The position numbers and the translations under genes are program-made. The notes under the pieces are model-generated. The model had not been told where the DNA came from and searched no databases. It saw nothing but the letters and a program-made list of their open reading frames with translations. Below, piece by piece: positions 7,964 through 19,536 of a DNA stretch of 64,000 nt. Source of the DNA: Undibacterium umbellatum (GTDB taxonomy: Bacteria; Pseudomonadota; Gammaproteobacteria; Burkholderiales; Burkholderiaceae_D); contig NZ_JACOFX010000005.1 in NCBI RefSeq assembly GCF_014284125.1, positions 1 to 64,000 of the forward strand, given 5' to 3'. Position 1 is the stretch's first letter, and every line of letters begins with the position of its first letter.

Positions 7964-9564
7964 TATTTTGCCTCGTCATTCTTTTGATGATATTTTTTAT
8001 TGAGGAAATCCGTATAGTCAGGATCGTCTGAAATAAAATTAAAACCTAATTTGTCCAATTCCTCATTCAAAACATCTAATTTCTTTAATTCACTACCCTG
8101 CAACGATTCCTTACTTGCCAATTTGTTGCGCTCAATTATTTTTTCATTTGTTTTATTGTCGAGCGTTGTTTTTAAACCAAACATATCACTTCGTAGAATC
8201 AGATTGATCCCCATACCTCGTGGGCTCTCATTCGGCATTGAAGCCGTAATTTGAGAACGTTGCATTACAGAAGAATTATCGTCTGCCAAGGGACTGGGAA
8301 TTTCTCTTAATGTTCTCTTCATAACTTGAACTTGGCTACGATCAAGTTCTGCAATCGCCAGTGGATGGTGGGTTACCATCAGGAGATGACTTGTTTCGTG
8401 ATTTGGAACAAATCGCTCCAAAAAGCTCAAATACTTGACTGCCCAAGATGGATTTAAATGCGTATCTGGTTCGTCTAGGAGAAACAGCGAATCTTTGCCA
8501 CCGGTAAATTTTAGCAGGCCTAGGACGGTCAATAATTGTTGCTCCCCTTCGCTCAATTCACGGAAAGTTAAAGATTCATCCGTAGAAGTGATTTTTACGC
8601 GAACGCTTACTTCAGAAATCATTTCCGATAACAGCGTACTTTCAAGCATTTTGAATAATTCATCAGGGCTCAAATTCTTTGCAAAATTTCGTAGTGATGT
8701 GACGTCAGGCAAAAATAAATGGAAGAATTCATTCTTGATTTGGCTTCCAGTAAGTGTAGTATCTTCCCCTCTGGTGACCTTAATCGGCGCTAATGCATAA
8801 GGAAATAGCTCGTCAAGAAATTTGCGGACTACGCCATGCGCACCCCAAAATAGTTCTCCTTTCTTTTTTGCCCATGATGGTCTACGCATTACGAAATGGA
8901 CGCTATCGAGATTTTCTATCCCTAGTTCATCGCGTAAAAATTTTTTTTCGTTGTCTTCTTGGGCGCTCAAAAAGAAGGCAAGGAGCACAAATTGACTATG
9001 AAATGGTTTTGCATAAAATAATGGTCGGATATCACCTTTGAGATCAACTTCGTTTTTGAGTAATTTATTATAGAAATCTGTCCGATGTTTTCTGAAGTAC
9101 GATTCTAGTCTGTCGCTCGGACCAGAGTAATAAGCAAACAAATACTTTGGTAGATATGGTGCGACACCTGATTTAGGATCTCGTTTTACTTTTGAAAATG
9201 GCAATGGATCTTTTGGGTTCTCGACAGCATTTAGTTCTTTTTTAGCGCCGTACAGTTTGAGTTTTTTTATTGTTATTTGATATTGTTTAGATAGGCCGAG
9301 TCGAGATGGATCGGCATCAATTTCAATTTCGTCCCACCGATCCGAATGGGCATCGCCTAACTGATACGTCAGTGCATACGAAAAAGGTGGAGATTCGCCT
9401 AAATCTAAATTACGGAAGATAGATACCAAGGCTTCGAGCACGTTTGATTTCCCTGAGCCATTGAGACCAACGATAACCGTCATCAAACTCGCTTCAGCAA
9501 AATTTATAGACACATTTTCAAGGTTTTTAAATCTCGAACGAATATGAAATTTGTCAATTTTCAT
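7963..9564 (-). CDS. AAA/ABC-type ATPase, PtuA-like (Septu)
   Basis: A 533-residue SMC/OLD-like ATPase. It shows Walker A GLNGSGKS (33-40), the ABC signature LSEGEQQ (337-343), Walker B FLLDEPDTHL (361-370) and a switch histidine in VTHHPLAIAEL (399/400). There is no TOPRIM domain of the OLD kind visible at the C-terminus; instead a charged helical tail follows. This architecture, next to an HNH gene, matches PtuA of Septu. PtuA is known to form oligomers with PtuB and to restrain or trigger the nuclease according to nucleotide state. GGAAG lies eight bases before the ATG, 14 bases after the hsdS stop; the stop overlaps the HNH start. It occupies the place where hsdR would be expected. Confidence 0.82.
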   Translation of the reverse strand: MKIDKFHIRSRFKNLENVSINFAEASLMTVIVGLNGSGKSNVLEALVSIFRNLDLGESPPFSYALTYQLGDAHSDRWDEIEIDADPSRLGLSKQYQITIKKLKLYGAKKELNAVENPKDPLPFSKVKRDPKSGVAPYLPKYLFAYYSGPSDRLESYFRKHRTDFYNKLLKNEVDLKGDIRPLFYAKPFHSQFVLLAFFLSAQEDNEKKFLRDELGIENLDSVHFVMRRPSWAKKKGELFWGAHGVVRKFLDELFPYALAPIKVTRGEDTTLTGSQIKNEFFHLFLPDVTSLRNFAKNLSPDELFKMLESTLLSEMISEVSVRVKITSTDESLTFRELSEGEQQLLTVLGLLKFTGGKDSLFLLDEPDTHLNPSWAVKYLSFLERFVPNHETSHLLMVTHHPLAIAELDRSQVQVMKRTLREIPSPLADDNSSVMQRSQITASMPNESPRGMGINLILRSDMFGLKTTLDNKTNEKIIERNKLASKESLQGSELKKLDVLNEELDKLGFNFISDDPDYTDFLNKKYHQKNDEAK

Positions 9565-9578
9565 TGCTTATTCTTCCA

Positions 9579-11108
9579 TCATGCATTGTTGGCTAATTCA
9601 AACCAGTCTTCATTGGAATCTTTTGGGCGCTTTTTTATTACAAGCCCATTGCTTATTTGGTCACGAATATCGAGGAAGAATTGTTCTAATAATTGCACCG
9701 ACGCTTCTTGAGGATATCCAGCTAATATAAATAACTCTCTACCTGAAAGAGATTTTTTTTCTTGATTTAAAATATCCAAAATGGGGCTAATCTGATTTAG
9801 ATTCATATTTTTTTTCGCAGAGTTTATTAATTTCCTTGGCGGTTTCTGCCCGATGTTTCGTATGTGAACATTCGTTTTTTTCAGCAAATCTTCAGCTGAT
9901 TCGTCATTTGAATCTTGTGGCACGAGTGCGCCATGCAAAGCTTTTTCATATAGCGCTGGCATTAACCGATTGGCCGCAATGAATGTTTTAGAAAGGCGTT
10001 GCTCTAACTTGTCAGCTAAAGCAAAAAGAGAATCTACTTGTCGCACAATTTCATGCTGCTCTTCAGAAGGGGGAATCTGAATTTCAAGATTTCGAATGTC
10101 GCCTAATGTTAATCCAACTTTTGTTGCGCCTTTGCTGAGATTTTGAAGTTGTGCTACCCCCCCTGTAGGTGAGGCCAAAAAATAAGCTAAATATTTTGCG
10201 TTATATTCTGATTTTGGTCGTGCTAAGCATATATGTTGATTAATGTATGCCTCTGATAGTAGTGGTCCATCAATTAATGCAACCATTCCAACATCTGCGG
10301 TAATTGATATTAATATATCGTTTATTTGAACCCTGGTCCGATTGCCTTCAGCATCTTTTGGGGGAGTTACATATTGAATTTTCGATAAATCTAAGGAGAT
10401 GGATTGGTGATTCAAATTTCCAATACGAAGAAAAATTGCACCCTCGTTCGAGTAATATTTTGCCCAACCTCTTGAGCCGCTGGTAATCACATCAAAAACA
10501 TCGTTTCCTTGTTCTTTAATCCAAGTGACATCATTTGCCGTTCGTTTCCCCATTTTTTTTCGCCAGCTTCGTGTCAGCTCGCCAGATGTAGCAGCGACGA
10601 GGATAGACTGCCGAAGACGCTTTATATTAATTGGCAAACTGTCAAGGCGTTTCTGGCAGTTTCGAACCACCTTAAGTACGGCGTCAAGTTTATTTGCAAT
10701 TCGTTTTTGTTCCGCAAGCGGTGGTAGGGAAATGTTTAATAAATATGCGTCTTTTCGGTTGAAACCAGGAATCGCAGTTGATTTATTTAATGACGCCAAG
10801 TTAAGTTGTTTAAGCTGATAAAACCAATATTTTGGATCTCCAAATGGGAAGTGGTCAACGTAATAAGTGGTATCAATTGGTGTACATGGGGTTTCTGAGA
10901 AGCTTACTTCCCCAACACTGCCTTTCCGCCCTATGATTATGGTTTTTCCATCAGTTAGTGGAGTGTGATGGAAGCCAACTACTCCATTTGAACCATAGAC
11001 GGGGTATCCCGCACCAGATCGGACCCTATCAGGCAAAGCCTTACCATATTTCAATTCCATAACCTGGCCGAGTTTTGCGTGTGTCCATCCGAGAGGTAGA
11101 GTTTTCAT
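9579..11108 (-). CDS. hsdS: Type I restriction-modification specificity subunit
   Basis: A 509-residue HsdS with the normal two-target-domain layout. TRD1 covers about residues 1-130 (opening LPLGWTHAKLGQV), followed by a conserved helix (PPLAEQKRIANKLDAVL, about 130-185). TRD2 covers about 200-345 and is followed by the second conserved helix (PPSEEQHEIVRQVDSLF and LYEKALHGALVPQD). Residues from about 400 to 509 are an extra C-terminal domain, lysine-rich then winged-helix-like (SLSGRELFILAGY ... LEQFFLDIRDQI). Similar tails occur in some annotated HsdS proteins. HsdS sets the bipartite recognition site for HsdM. Its start overlaps the hsdM stop by four bases (ATGA). The DNA is AT-rich. Confidence 0.92.
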   Translation of the reverse strand: MKTLPLGWTHAKLGQVMELKYGKALPDRVRSGAGYPVYGSNGVVGFHHTPLTDGKTIIIGRKGSVGEVSFSETPCTPIDTTYYVDHFPFGDPKYWFYQLKQLNLASLNKSTAIPGFNRKDAYLLNISLPPLAEQKRIANKLDAVLKVVRNCQKRLDSLPINIKRLRQSILVAATSGELTRSWRKKMGKRTANDVTWIKEQGNDVFDVITSGSRGWAKYYSNEGAIFLRIGNLNHQSISLDLSKIQYVTPPKDAEGNRTRVQINDILISITADVGMVALIDGPLLSEAYINQHICLARPKSEYNAKYLAYFLASPTGGVAQLQNLSKGATKVGLTLGDIRNLEIQIPPSEEQHEIVRQVDSLFALADKLEQRLSKTFIAANRLMPALYEKALHGALVPQDSNDESAEDLLKKTNVHIRNIGQKPPRKLINSAKKNMNLNQISPILDILNQEKKSLSGRELFILAGYPQEASVQLLEQFFLDIRDQISNGLVIKKRPKDSNEDWFELANNA

Positions 11109-12565
11109 GCCTTACCCAATTCGTCCAGAATCGTTTGTAATTCCACTATCGCCGCCTCAAGTTCAACTACAATTTCCTGTGTGAGCATTGCCGGGTCTGG
11201 CAGGTCCGCAGCATCTTCCGTATTTTCGTCTTTTAGCCATGATATATTTAGACTGTAGTCATTGTTTGCAATCAAGGAATGTTTAAAGAGACGGAAACGT
11301 CCCTGTTCCCCTTGATTTATACGTGTGCTTTTGCCGTACGGATCATCTCCATAGGCAATTTCAAATTCTCGAAAGTACTTGCGACTAAACGGGGTTCGTT
11401 TACCAAATTTAGGCATATTGGCACGTAAATCATAAACCCAAACTTCATCAGTGCTACCTACTGCGGTATCACTAACTTTCGTAAAAAAAACTACGTTTGT
11501 CTTCACCCCTTGAGCATAAAAAATACCAGTAGGTAATCGTAAGACCGTATGTAGATGGCATTTATTCATTAAATCTTTGCGAATTTCTGAGCCAATACCC
11601 GTTTCAAAAAGGGCGTTGTCAGGTAACACGACTGCAGCACGTCCACCAGGTTTAAGACCCAAGTAAATATGCTGTAAAAACGCAAGTTGCTTATTTCCTG
11701 TCGTAAATGGCAGGTCTTTTCGAGTTGGACCCCCACCACCTTTTGCTGTTCCAAATGGTGGATTGCTAAGAATTAAGTCGGCAGGAGGTAAATTTCTTCC
11801 TAAATCACTGAGGGTATTCCCCAGGATGACGATTCCTTCATCATCCCCCTCCATATCGTGAAGTAGACAATTCATTAAGGCTAAGCGTCGTGTACTAGCG
11901 ACTAGTTCCACTCCCACATAGGCCTTACTTCTTTGAAATTCTATTTGCTGGGGGGGGAAACCAAAAAAATCATTTGTTTGACTTCGTATGTAAGCGTTGG
12001 CCGAAATTAAAAAACCAGCAGTACCCGCTGCTGGATCCTGAATAATTTCACCTGCTTTTGGTTTAACTACTGCAATAATACTGTCAATTAGTGGGCGAGT
12101 AGTAAAGTATTGTCCCGCTCCAGATTTTGTTTCAATTACATTCTTTTCTAATAAACCCTCATATAGATCTCCAAGGCCGTCTTTTTTCTCACTAAACCAG
12201 CCAATACTGTTTAGTGATTTAATCAATTGACTTAGATGACGTGGCTCTTTCAATTGCGACTGTGCGTTTGCATAAATCGCATTTATAAGCTGATCTTCGC
12301 TTTCACTGAGTTTCTTTAGAGTTTTTTTGTAGTGGTCTAACCTTTTTTCCTCTGGCAGCTGAGCGAGTGTTTCCCAACGGGCATACTCCGGCAATTTATG
12401 GCGTGCTAAAGGGTTGAGTATTACACGATGCTCTTGAACCTCTTGTTCCATTTTAATAAATAGCAGGAGGACTAGTTCGGAAACATAATCAGAGTAGTTG
12501 ATTCCATCATCACGCAGGATGTCGCATAAATTCCAGAGTTTTTGGACGATTTCAGTGTTGTTCAT
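11105..12565 (-). CDS. hsdM: Type I restriction-modification DNA methyltransferase subunit
   Basis: A 486-residue adenine-N6 methyltransferase. The N-terminal helical domain is followed by SAM-binding motif I (DPAAGTAGFLI) and the catalytic motif IV NPPFG; the helical bundle at the C-terminus would pair with HsdS. The frame extends upstream to a TTG at 12619, but the ATG at 12565 (MNNTEIVQKLWNLCD) matches the family N-terminus and is used here; no strong ribosome-binding site is visible for either. It is the first gene of the four-gene defence operon, behind the gyrB terminator, so it needs its own promoter in 12566-12747. In the absence of hsdR, HsdM2S could act as a solitary modifier or as the self/non-self mark for the AAA-HNH pair. 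Confidence 0.93.
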   Translation of the reverse strand: MNNTEIVQKLWNLCDILRDDGINYSDYVSELVLLLFIKMEQEVQEHRVILNPLARHKLPEYARWETLAQLPEEKRLDHYKKTLKKLSESEDQLINAIYANAQSQLKEPRHLSQLIKSLNSIGWFSEKKDGLGDLYEGLLEKNVIETKSGAGQYFTTRPLIDSIIAVVKPKAGEIIQDPAAGTAGFLISANAYIRSQTNDFFGFPPQQIEFQRSKAYVGVELVASTRRLALMNCLLHDMEGDDEGIVILGNTLSDLGRNLPPADLILSNPPFGTAKGGGGPTRKDLPFTTGNKQLAFLQHIYLGLKPGGRAAVVLPDNALFETGIGSEIRKDLMNKCHLHTVLRLPTGIFYAQGVKTNVVFFTKVSDTAVGSTDEVWVYDLRANMPKFGKRTPFSRKYFREFEIAYGDDPYGKSTRINQGEQGRFRLFKHSLIANNDYSLNISWLKDENTEDAADLPDPAMLTQEIVVELEAAIVELQTILDELGKA

Positions 12566-12747
12566 TGCATAAGATATTTTGTTTGCAGAAACCACGAGAT
12601 TGAATACAGATTTTCTCAATAGTCTGAAAATTCACATGTATATCAGTATGTAATTCGTGTGTTCTAGTTTCATCGAAACTTCGAATAATATGTAAATATT
12701 GATATTGTGCAACGCACTTACCAAATTTTGGGTCTTGTAGATAAATA

Positions 12748-12770
12748 AAAAAGCCCATCTTTGTGGGCTT
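12748..12770 (-). terminator. Rho-independent terminator of gyrB
   Basis: Stem AAGCCCA (12751-12757) and TGGGCTT (12764-12770) with a six-base loop. On the minus strand the stem is followed by a T-rich run (complement of 12742-12750). It ends the gyrB transcript and separates it from the hsdM operon. Confidence 0.85.
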
Positions 12771-12786
12771 TTCTAATGCAACTATA

Positions 12787-15291
<2,505 letters not shown>

Positions 15292-15439
15292 CTAAAAAAA
15301 CGAACTGTTTTGGACAATTGTGTCAATCGCCCAATGTGAAACATATTCAGGGACTGCTTTGTCATTCTTATTCAGGTGGGATCCACTGTCTGCGTTGTTG
15401 ATGCATTACGGCACAACGACACTGGGGCGCCAGCCCGGT

Positions 15440-15465
15440 GGATTCCCGCCTGCGCGGGAATGACG
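15440..15465. repeat. Short palindromic extragenic repeat, copy 1
   Basis: In the dnaN-gyrB gap: GGATTCCCGCC-TGC-GCGGGAATGACG, a short hairpin with the conserved GGAT and ATGACG ends. Related copies are at 16847-16872 and 37529-37559. Sequences of this type are common between genes in Burkholderiales and Neisseriales. Confidence 0.75.
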
Positions 15466-15525
15466 GTAATGAGATTGCCGTGAATTTTGCGTACAGCTTT
15501 CACGGCAATTCAGCACATAAAAAAA

Positions 15526-16632
15526 CTATATCCGCATCGGCATGACGACATATTTAAAGTCGGTGTTGTCGGGGATAGTGATCAGTGCGGATGAATTGGA
15601 GTCACCCAAAGAGACCGATATCTGGTCGCATTTGAGGTTGTTCAATACATCGAGCAGATAGCTGACATTGAAGCCGATGTCTACGCTGTCGCCACCGTAG
15701 TCGATTTCGATTTCTTCTATCGCTTCTTCCTGGTCGGCATTGGTCGACAGGATCTGCATCAGGCCAGGGGTGATGACGCAACGCACGCCCTTGAACTTGT
15801 CCGACGTCATGATCGCGGCACGTTGCAGTGAACGCAGCAATTGCTCACGGCCCAACGTGAAGCTGTTTTTATAGCCTTTTGGGATGACGCGGTTAAAGTC
15901 AGGGAACTTGCCTTCGACCAGTTTGGAAATCAGTTCGATATCGGCAAAAGTCAGTTTGACCTGGTTGTTGGCGATGTCGATTTGTACCGGGTCTTCTTTG
16001 TCTTCCAGCAGGCGCTGCATCTCGATGATGGTCTTGCGGGGGATGATGACTTCATGACGCGGGAACTCTTGCTCAACTTCGACCTGGCAAAACGCCAGGC
16101 GGTGGCCATCAGTTGCCACGGCGATGACGTTCTTGCCATCAACGACCAGCAGCAAGCCATTCAGGTAATAACGAATGTCTTGTTGCGCCATCGAGAAATG
16201 CACCATGTTGAACAGGTGCTTCAGGGTTTTTTGTGGCAGGTTGACGCTGGCATTGAAATGCTCGGCCTGGGCCACGGTAGGGAATTCTTCTGCCGCCAGG
16301 GTTTGCAAGGAGAAGCGCGACTTGCCTGACTGCACGGTCATCTTCTTGTTTTCAAGCTTGAGGACAACATCATTGTCATCTGGCAGGGCGCGCAAAATAT
16401 CCAGCAATTTGCGGGCTGCTACCGTCGTGGCTGTGACGTCGCCGCCTGAGCCTATGGCCGCCTTGGTCGTGATCTGCACTTCGATGTCTGTCGACAGGAA
16501 CGACACTTGTTCACCGTCTTTGCGAATGAGGATATTGGCCAGAATCGGCAATGTATGCCGACGCTCGACAATACCACTCACAATTTGCAAAGGCCGGAGC
16601 AGGGTGTCCCGGTGGGTTTTAACCAATTGCAT
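15526..16632 (-). CDS. dnaN: DNA polymerase III beta subunit (sliding clamp)
   Basis: A 368-residue sliding clamp of normal length, starting MQLVKTHRDTLLRPLQIVSG and ending in the conserved YVVMPMRI tail. The three clamp domains are evident by length and by conserved patches such as LPILANILI and RDVRYYLNG-like QQDIRYYLNGLLL. It encircles DNA and tethers polymerase III and other replication and repair proteins. The start at 16632 has GAGGAT upstream. It lies between dnaA (412-base gap) and gyrB, all on the minus strand pointing away from the origin. Confidence 0.98.
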   Translation of the reverse strand: MQLVKTHRDTLLRPLQIVSGIVERRHTLPILANILIRKDGEQVSFLSTDIEVQITTKAAIGSGGDVTATTVAARKLLDILRALPDDNDVVLKLENKKMTVQSGKSRFSLQTLAAEEFPTVAQAEHFNASVNLPQKTLKHLFNMVHFSMAQQDIRYYLNGLLLVVDGKNVIAVATDGHRLAFCQVEVEQEFPRHEVIIPRKTIIEMQRLLEDKEDPVQIDIANNQVKLTFADIELISKLVEGKFPDFNRVIPKGYKNSFTLGREQLLRSLQRAAIMTSDKFKGVRCVITPGLMQILSTNADQEEAIEEIEIDYGGDSVDIGFNVSYLLDVLNNLKCDQISVSLGDSNSSALITIPDNTDFKYVVMPMRI

Positions 16633-16846
16633 TTGAATATCCTCACTAAATTATGGTGATAAGGAACTTAAATTATCTCTTACTGTTTTTTATAAACTGC
16701 TTCACATATTTACTGCGGTATTGCTTGTTACTTTGATGCGCATGGGGCACCTTACAAATTTTTCATTCCCTCCCTTTCAGGGGGAGGGAGTCACATCATA
16801 TTGCCAAATTTCTATGTCGCTCTGTGCAAACGGCTCTTGCGCAGAT

Positions 16847-16872
16847 GGATCCCAGCCTTCGCTGGGATGACG
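16847..16872. repeat. Short palindromic extragenic repeat, copy 2
   Basis: GGATCCCAGC-CTTC-GCTGGGATGACG, a variant of the 15440 repeat with a changed but still self-complementary stem (CCCAGC/GCTGGG instead of CCCGC/GCGGG). The compensating change indicates that the hairpin itself is kept. Confidence 0.75.
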
Positions 16873-16923
16873 TTAATACGATTTCGCGTATCACCAATTC
16901 CAGAGCAAAACCCTTGCCAACCC

Positions 16924-16987
16924 GTAGGGTGCGCCGTGCGCACCGTTTTAGCTGGCTTTACTGACTTGGTGCGCATGGCGCACCCTA
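16924..16987. repeat. Long inverted repeat with GTAGGGTGCGCC arms
   Basis: Left arm TAGGGTGCGCCGTGCGCACC and right arm GGTGCGCATGGCGCACCCTA are inverted copies with one mismatch, separated by about 24 bases. The arms match a repeat type that is widespread between proteobacterial genes. It has no T-run and does not look like a terminator. Confidence 0.75.
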
Positions 16988-17044
16988 TTCATCTACATGC
17001 CGCCAAAACCATCCCAACTTGCACATCCTACAACATCCAGCCCA

Positions 17045-18439
17045 TCAACCCTTGAGCGTTTGCTCTAATACATGCAGCTCATGGTTGCATTCGGGGTTTT
17101 TGGTGCGGTCTGCTGTGATCTTGCGTACGGCGTGCAAGACCGTGGTGTGGTCGCGGCCGCCAAAGAGTTCGCCGATTTCTGGCAGGCTCTTTTGCGTAAG
17201 TTCTTTGGCCAGATACATTGCAATCTGGCGTGGCCTTGCGATATTGGCCGGACGTTTTTTCGAATACATGTCGGCGACTTTGATGTTGAAAAAGTCAGCA
17301 ACGGTCTTTTGTATGTTCTCTACGGAAATCTGGCGGTTTTGTACCGACAGCAAATCCTTCAGGGCTTCTTTGACCACGTCGATGGTGATTTCTTTGCCAT
17401 GGAAGCGGGAGTAAGCCAGGATCTTGCGCAATGCACCTTCAAGTTCGCGCACGTTGGAGCGCAGATGCTTGGCGACGAAGAAGGCAACATCGTCAGAAAT
17501 ATTCACGCCTTCTGAATGCGCTTTCTTGAGCAAAATCGCTACGCGCATTTCCAGCTCTGGTGGTTCAATGGCGACTGTCAGGCCAGAGTCAAAGCGCGAA
17601 ATCAGGCGGTCATCCATGCCGGTGATTTCTTTTGGGTAAGTATCACTGGTGATGATGATCTGTTTCTTGGCCGCAATCAGGGCTTCAAAGGCGTAAAAGA
17701 ATTCTTCTTGTGTACGGCTCTTGCCGCCAAAGAATTGAATATCATCGATCAGCAGCAAATCCAGCGAATGGTAATAGCGTTTGAACTCGTCAAAACCCTT
17801 GCGTTGGTAAGCGGTCACTACGTCGCGTACATATTGTTCAGCGTGGATGTAGCGTATCTTGGCGTTCGGGTTATCGACCAGGATCTGGTTACCAATGGCG
17901 TGGATCAAATGCGTTTTACCCAGGCCAACGCCGCCATATAAGAATAATGGGTTGTACGAAACACCAGGGTTATTCGCCACCTGGATAGCTGCAGCGCGGG
18001 CCAACTGGTTGGCCTTACCGGTGACGAAGCTGTCAAAGGTGAGGTCGGAATTAATACGGCTTTGTTCGCGGCGCGGTGATACTTCTGGTTGCGCCGGTTC
18101 GGACATCATTTCTGGCACGCTGCCCTGGGCATCGAGGTCAGCATTCAAACCTTGCGAACGTGGCGCAGCCGCCGCTGGGGGAGCCGGCTTTCTGTTGCCA
18201 CGCGGATCAAGCACAAACTGTACTTCGACATCCTCATCCCAGAACTGGTTCGCCAGGTCGGTGATGCGGCTGGCGAACTGGGCTTTGACCCAATCCAGTT
18301 TGAAACGGTTGGGCGCCGCAATGCGCAGCTTGCCGTTTTCATAGTCAAGCGGTACTAGCGGTTTGATCCAGGCGCTATATTGCTGTGGTGGAAGCTCTTG
18401 CTCAAGTTGGGAAGAACAGGCCTGCCAGAAATTTTCCAT
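17045..18439 (-). CDS. dnaA: Chromosomal replication initiator DnaA
   Basis: A 464-residue initiator. Domain I ([24 protein letters not shown] region), a Pro/Ala-rich linker (about 105-140), the AAA+ domain with Walker A GGVGLGKT and Walker [11 protein letters not shown], and domain IV with the DnaA-box-binding signature [15 protein letters not shown] are all visible. ATP-DnaA binds boxes in the origin and opens the DNA. The gene starts at 18439 and points away from the origin gap, where a perfect DnaA box sits about 170 bases upstream; the box could also serve autoregulation, as is known for dnaA promoters. Confidence 0.98.
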   Translation of the reverse strand: MENFWQACSSQLEQELPPQQYSAWIKPLVPLDYENGKLRIAAPNRFKLDWVKAQFASRITDLANQFWDEDVEVQFVLDPRGNRKPAPPAAAAPRSQGLNADLDAQGSVPEMMSEPAQPEVSPRREQSRINSDLTFDSFVTGKANQLARAAAIQVANNPGVSYNPLFLYGGVGLGKTHLIHAIGNQILVDNPNAKIRYIHAEQYVRDVVTAYQRKGFDEFKRYYHSLDLLLIDDIQFFGGKSRTQEEFFYAFEALIAAKKQIIITSDTYPKEITGMDDRLISRFDSGLTVAIEPPELEMRVAILLKKAHSEGVNISDDVAFFVAKHLRSNVRELEGALRKILAYSRFHGKEITIDVVKEALKDLLSVQNRQISVENIQKTVADFFNIKVADMYSKKRPANIARPRQIAMYLAKELTQKSLPEIGELFGGRDHTTVLHAVRKITADRTKNPECNHELHVLEQTLKG

Positions 18440-18918
18440 GTATGACTTTAATTATTAAATGCAAATGCGCGGTGCCGAATTAAATTCTACCGGTGCGATA
18501 TTTAGTAAAGATTACTGTGAGGTTTGCGCCTCTATCGCTGGGTAAGTTGTCTGGAAGACATAAAACGGTGCCGCGCTAATCCGCTATTTTAACCCCGCTT
18601 GACCGAGTTATCCACAGGTTTGGGTTTAAATTTATTCTTTGCATTGCACCAATGCTTGTGCCCTGATTGATTAATTTTTGCGCTAAGTGATTGACACGCA
18701 AAGCAAAAATGGTGTCTAATTCAGGGTTCCCTACCCCTCTTTTATTGGTGCGGCTTTAATTATCGGTTTTTTGATGGATTGATGCGCAACACCATGAGCA
18801 GCGGTTTTGGGGCAGTAAAGGCGAAAGGCCTGACGAAAATGTGCAAGCCGAAGTCGCACCCAAGACAGCCTTTATCCGTAATTCCGATTTTTTTTATTGC
18901 TCAATTAGCGAGACCAAC
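18440..18918. other. Probable chromosomal replication origin (oriC) between dnaA and rpmH
   Basis: The 479-base gap separates two divergent housekeeping operons, with dnaA on one side and rpmH on the other, the common place for bacterial oriC. It contains AT-rich stretches (for example 18440-18500 and 18620-18670) and a perfect DnaA box at 18608-18616. I could find only one perfect box; weaker boxes are likely but not scored. The gap also must hold the divergent promoters for dnaA and rpmH. Confidence 0.75.
18608..18616 (+). promoter_or_regulatory. DnaA box, perfect consensus
   Basis: TTATCCACA, identical to the high-affinity R1-type DnaA box, in the dnaA-rpmH gap. Confidence 0.85.
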
Positions 18919-19053
18919 ATGAAACGTACTTACCAACCTTCCGTCGTTCGCCGCAAGCGCACCCACGGTTTCCGCGCACGTATGGCAACCCGCGGTGGCC
19001 GCGCTGTTCTGAACGCACGTCGCGCCAAAGGCCGTAAACGCCTGGCAGCTTGA
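18919..19053 (+). CDS. rpmH: 50S ribosomal protein L34
   Basis: A 44-residue, very basic protein ([20 protein letters not shown] to GRKRLAA), the exact family length. The frame can be extended upstream but the family always starts at MKRTYQPS, so ATG 18919 is chosen. It is a structural protein of the large ribosomal subunit. It heads the conserved rpmH-rnpA-yidD-yidC-mnmE run, with 38 bases to rnpA. Confidence 0.98.
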   Translation: MKRTYQPSVVRRKRTHGFRARMATRGGRAVLNARRAKGRKRLAA

Positions 19054-19091
19054 TTATCAGTTTTGGTCTGCGCCAGCCTTGCTGAATTCGC

Positions 19092-19526
19092 ATGATCAAT
19101 CATATAACTGAGCCAGTTCAGGCAGGTGCAGGCGGCGCAGATTTTGCCCGCGTTCGACGCATCGTTAAAACGGATGAGTTTTCATCCGTTTTTCGTTTGC
19201 GCCCCGTGCAAAAGACCGCGCATTTTGTGCTGTACACCAGAACCAATGATTTGCCGCATGCCCGTCTGGGTGTGGTGGCCGCTAAACGTTTTGCGCCACG
19301 TGCCGTGACGCGCAATACGATCAAGCGTGTCACCCGCGAGATTTTTCGTCACGCATCATTGCTGAATGTGGATTGCATCGTGCGGCTGTCCCGCCCTGTT
19401 AACAGCAAGGCAGGGCCGGCGACGACCGCCCAGCTCAAGCGTGAGCTCAGGGCGGAAATCTTGCGTCTATTTGCCGCACCGGCTTGCGCAGTGGCGGTTA
19501 GCAAACTGCCAGTAAGTCAACTTTAG
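19092..19526 (+). CDS. rnpA: Ribonuclease P protein component
   Basis: A 144-residue protein subunit of RNase P, which helps the catalytic RNA to trim the 5' leader of tRNA precursors. The conserved core is seen in [29 protein letters not shown] (written here as two parts: RLGVVAAKR, then [10 protein letters not shown]), the RNR-like RNA-binding motif of the family. A longer than usual N-terminal tail (about 20 residues rich in Gly and Ala) precedes it, so the true start might be slightly further in. It ends 10 bases before yidD. Confidence 0.95.
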   Translation: MINHITEPVQAGAGGADFARVRRIVKTDEFSSVFRLRPVQKTAHFVLYTRTNDLPHARLGVVAAKRFAPRAVTRNTIKRVTREIFRHASLLNVDCIVRLSRPVNSKAGPATTAQLKRELRAEILRLFAAPACAVAVSKLPVSQL

Positions 19527-19536
19527 GGCATTTGAG

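Larger units (their letters stand above)
16633..17044. other. dnaA-dnaN intergenic region with several palindromes
   Basis: This 412-base gap has no gene. It holds a C/G-rich hairpin (TCCCTCCC and GGGAGGGA arms, about 16767-16790), the palindromic repeat at 16847-16872 and the larger inverted repeat at 16924-16987. A dnaN promoter should lie in the AT-rich part near 16650-16740. The accumulation of repeats suggests that dnaA and dnaN are transcribed separately. Confidence 0.6.
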
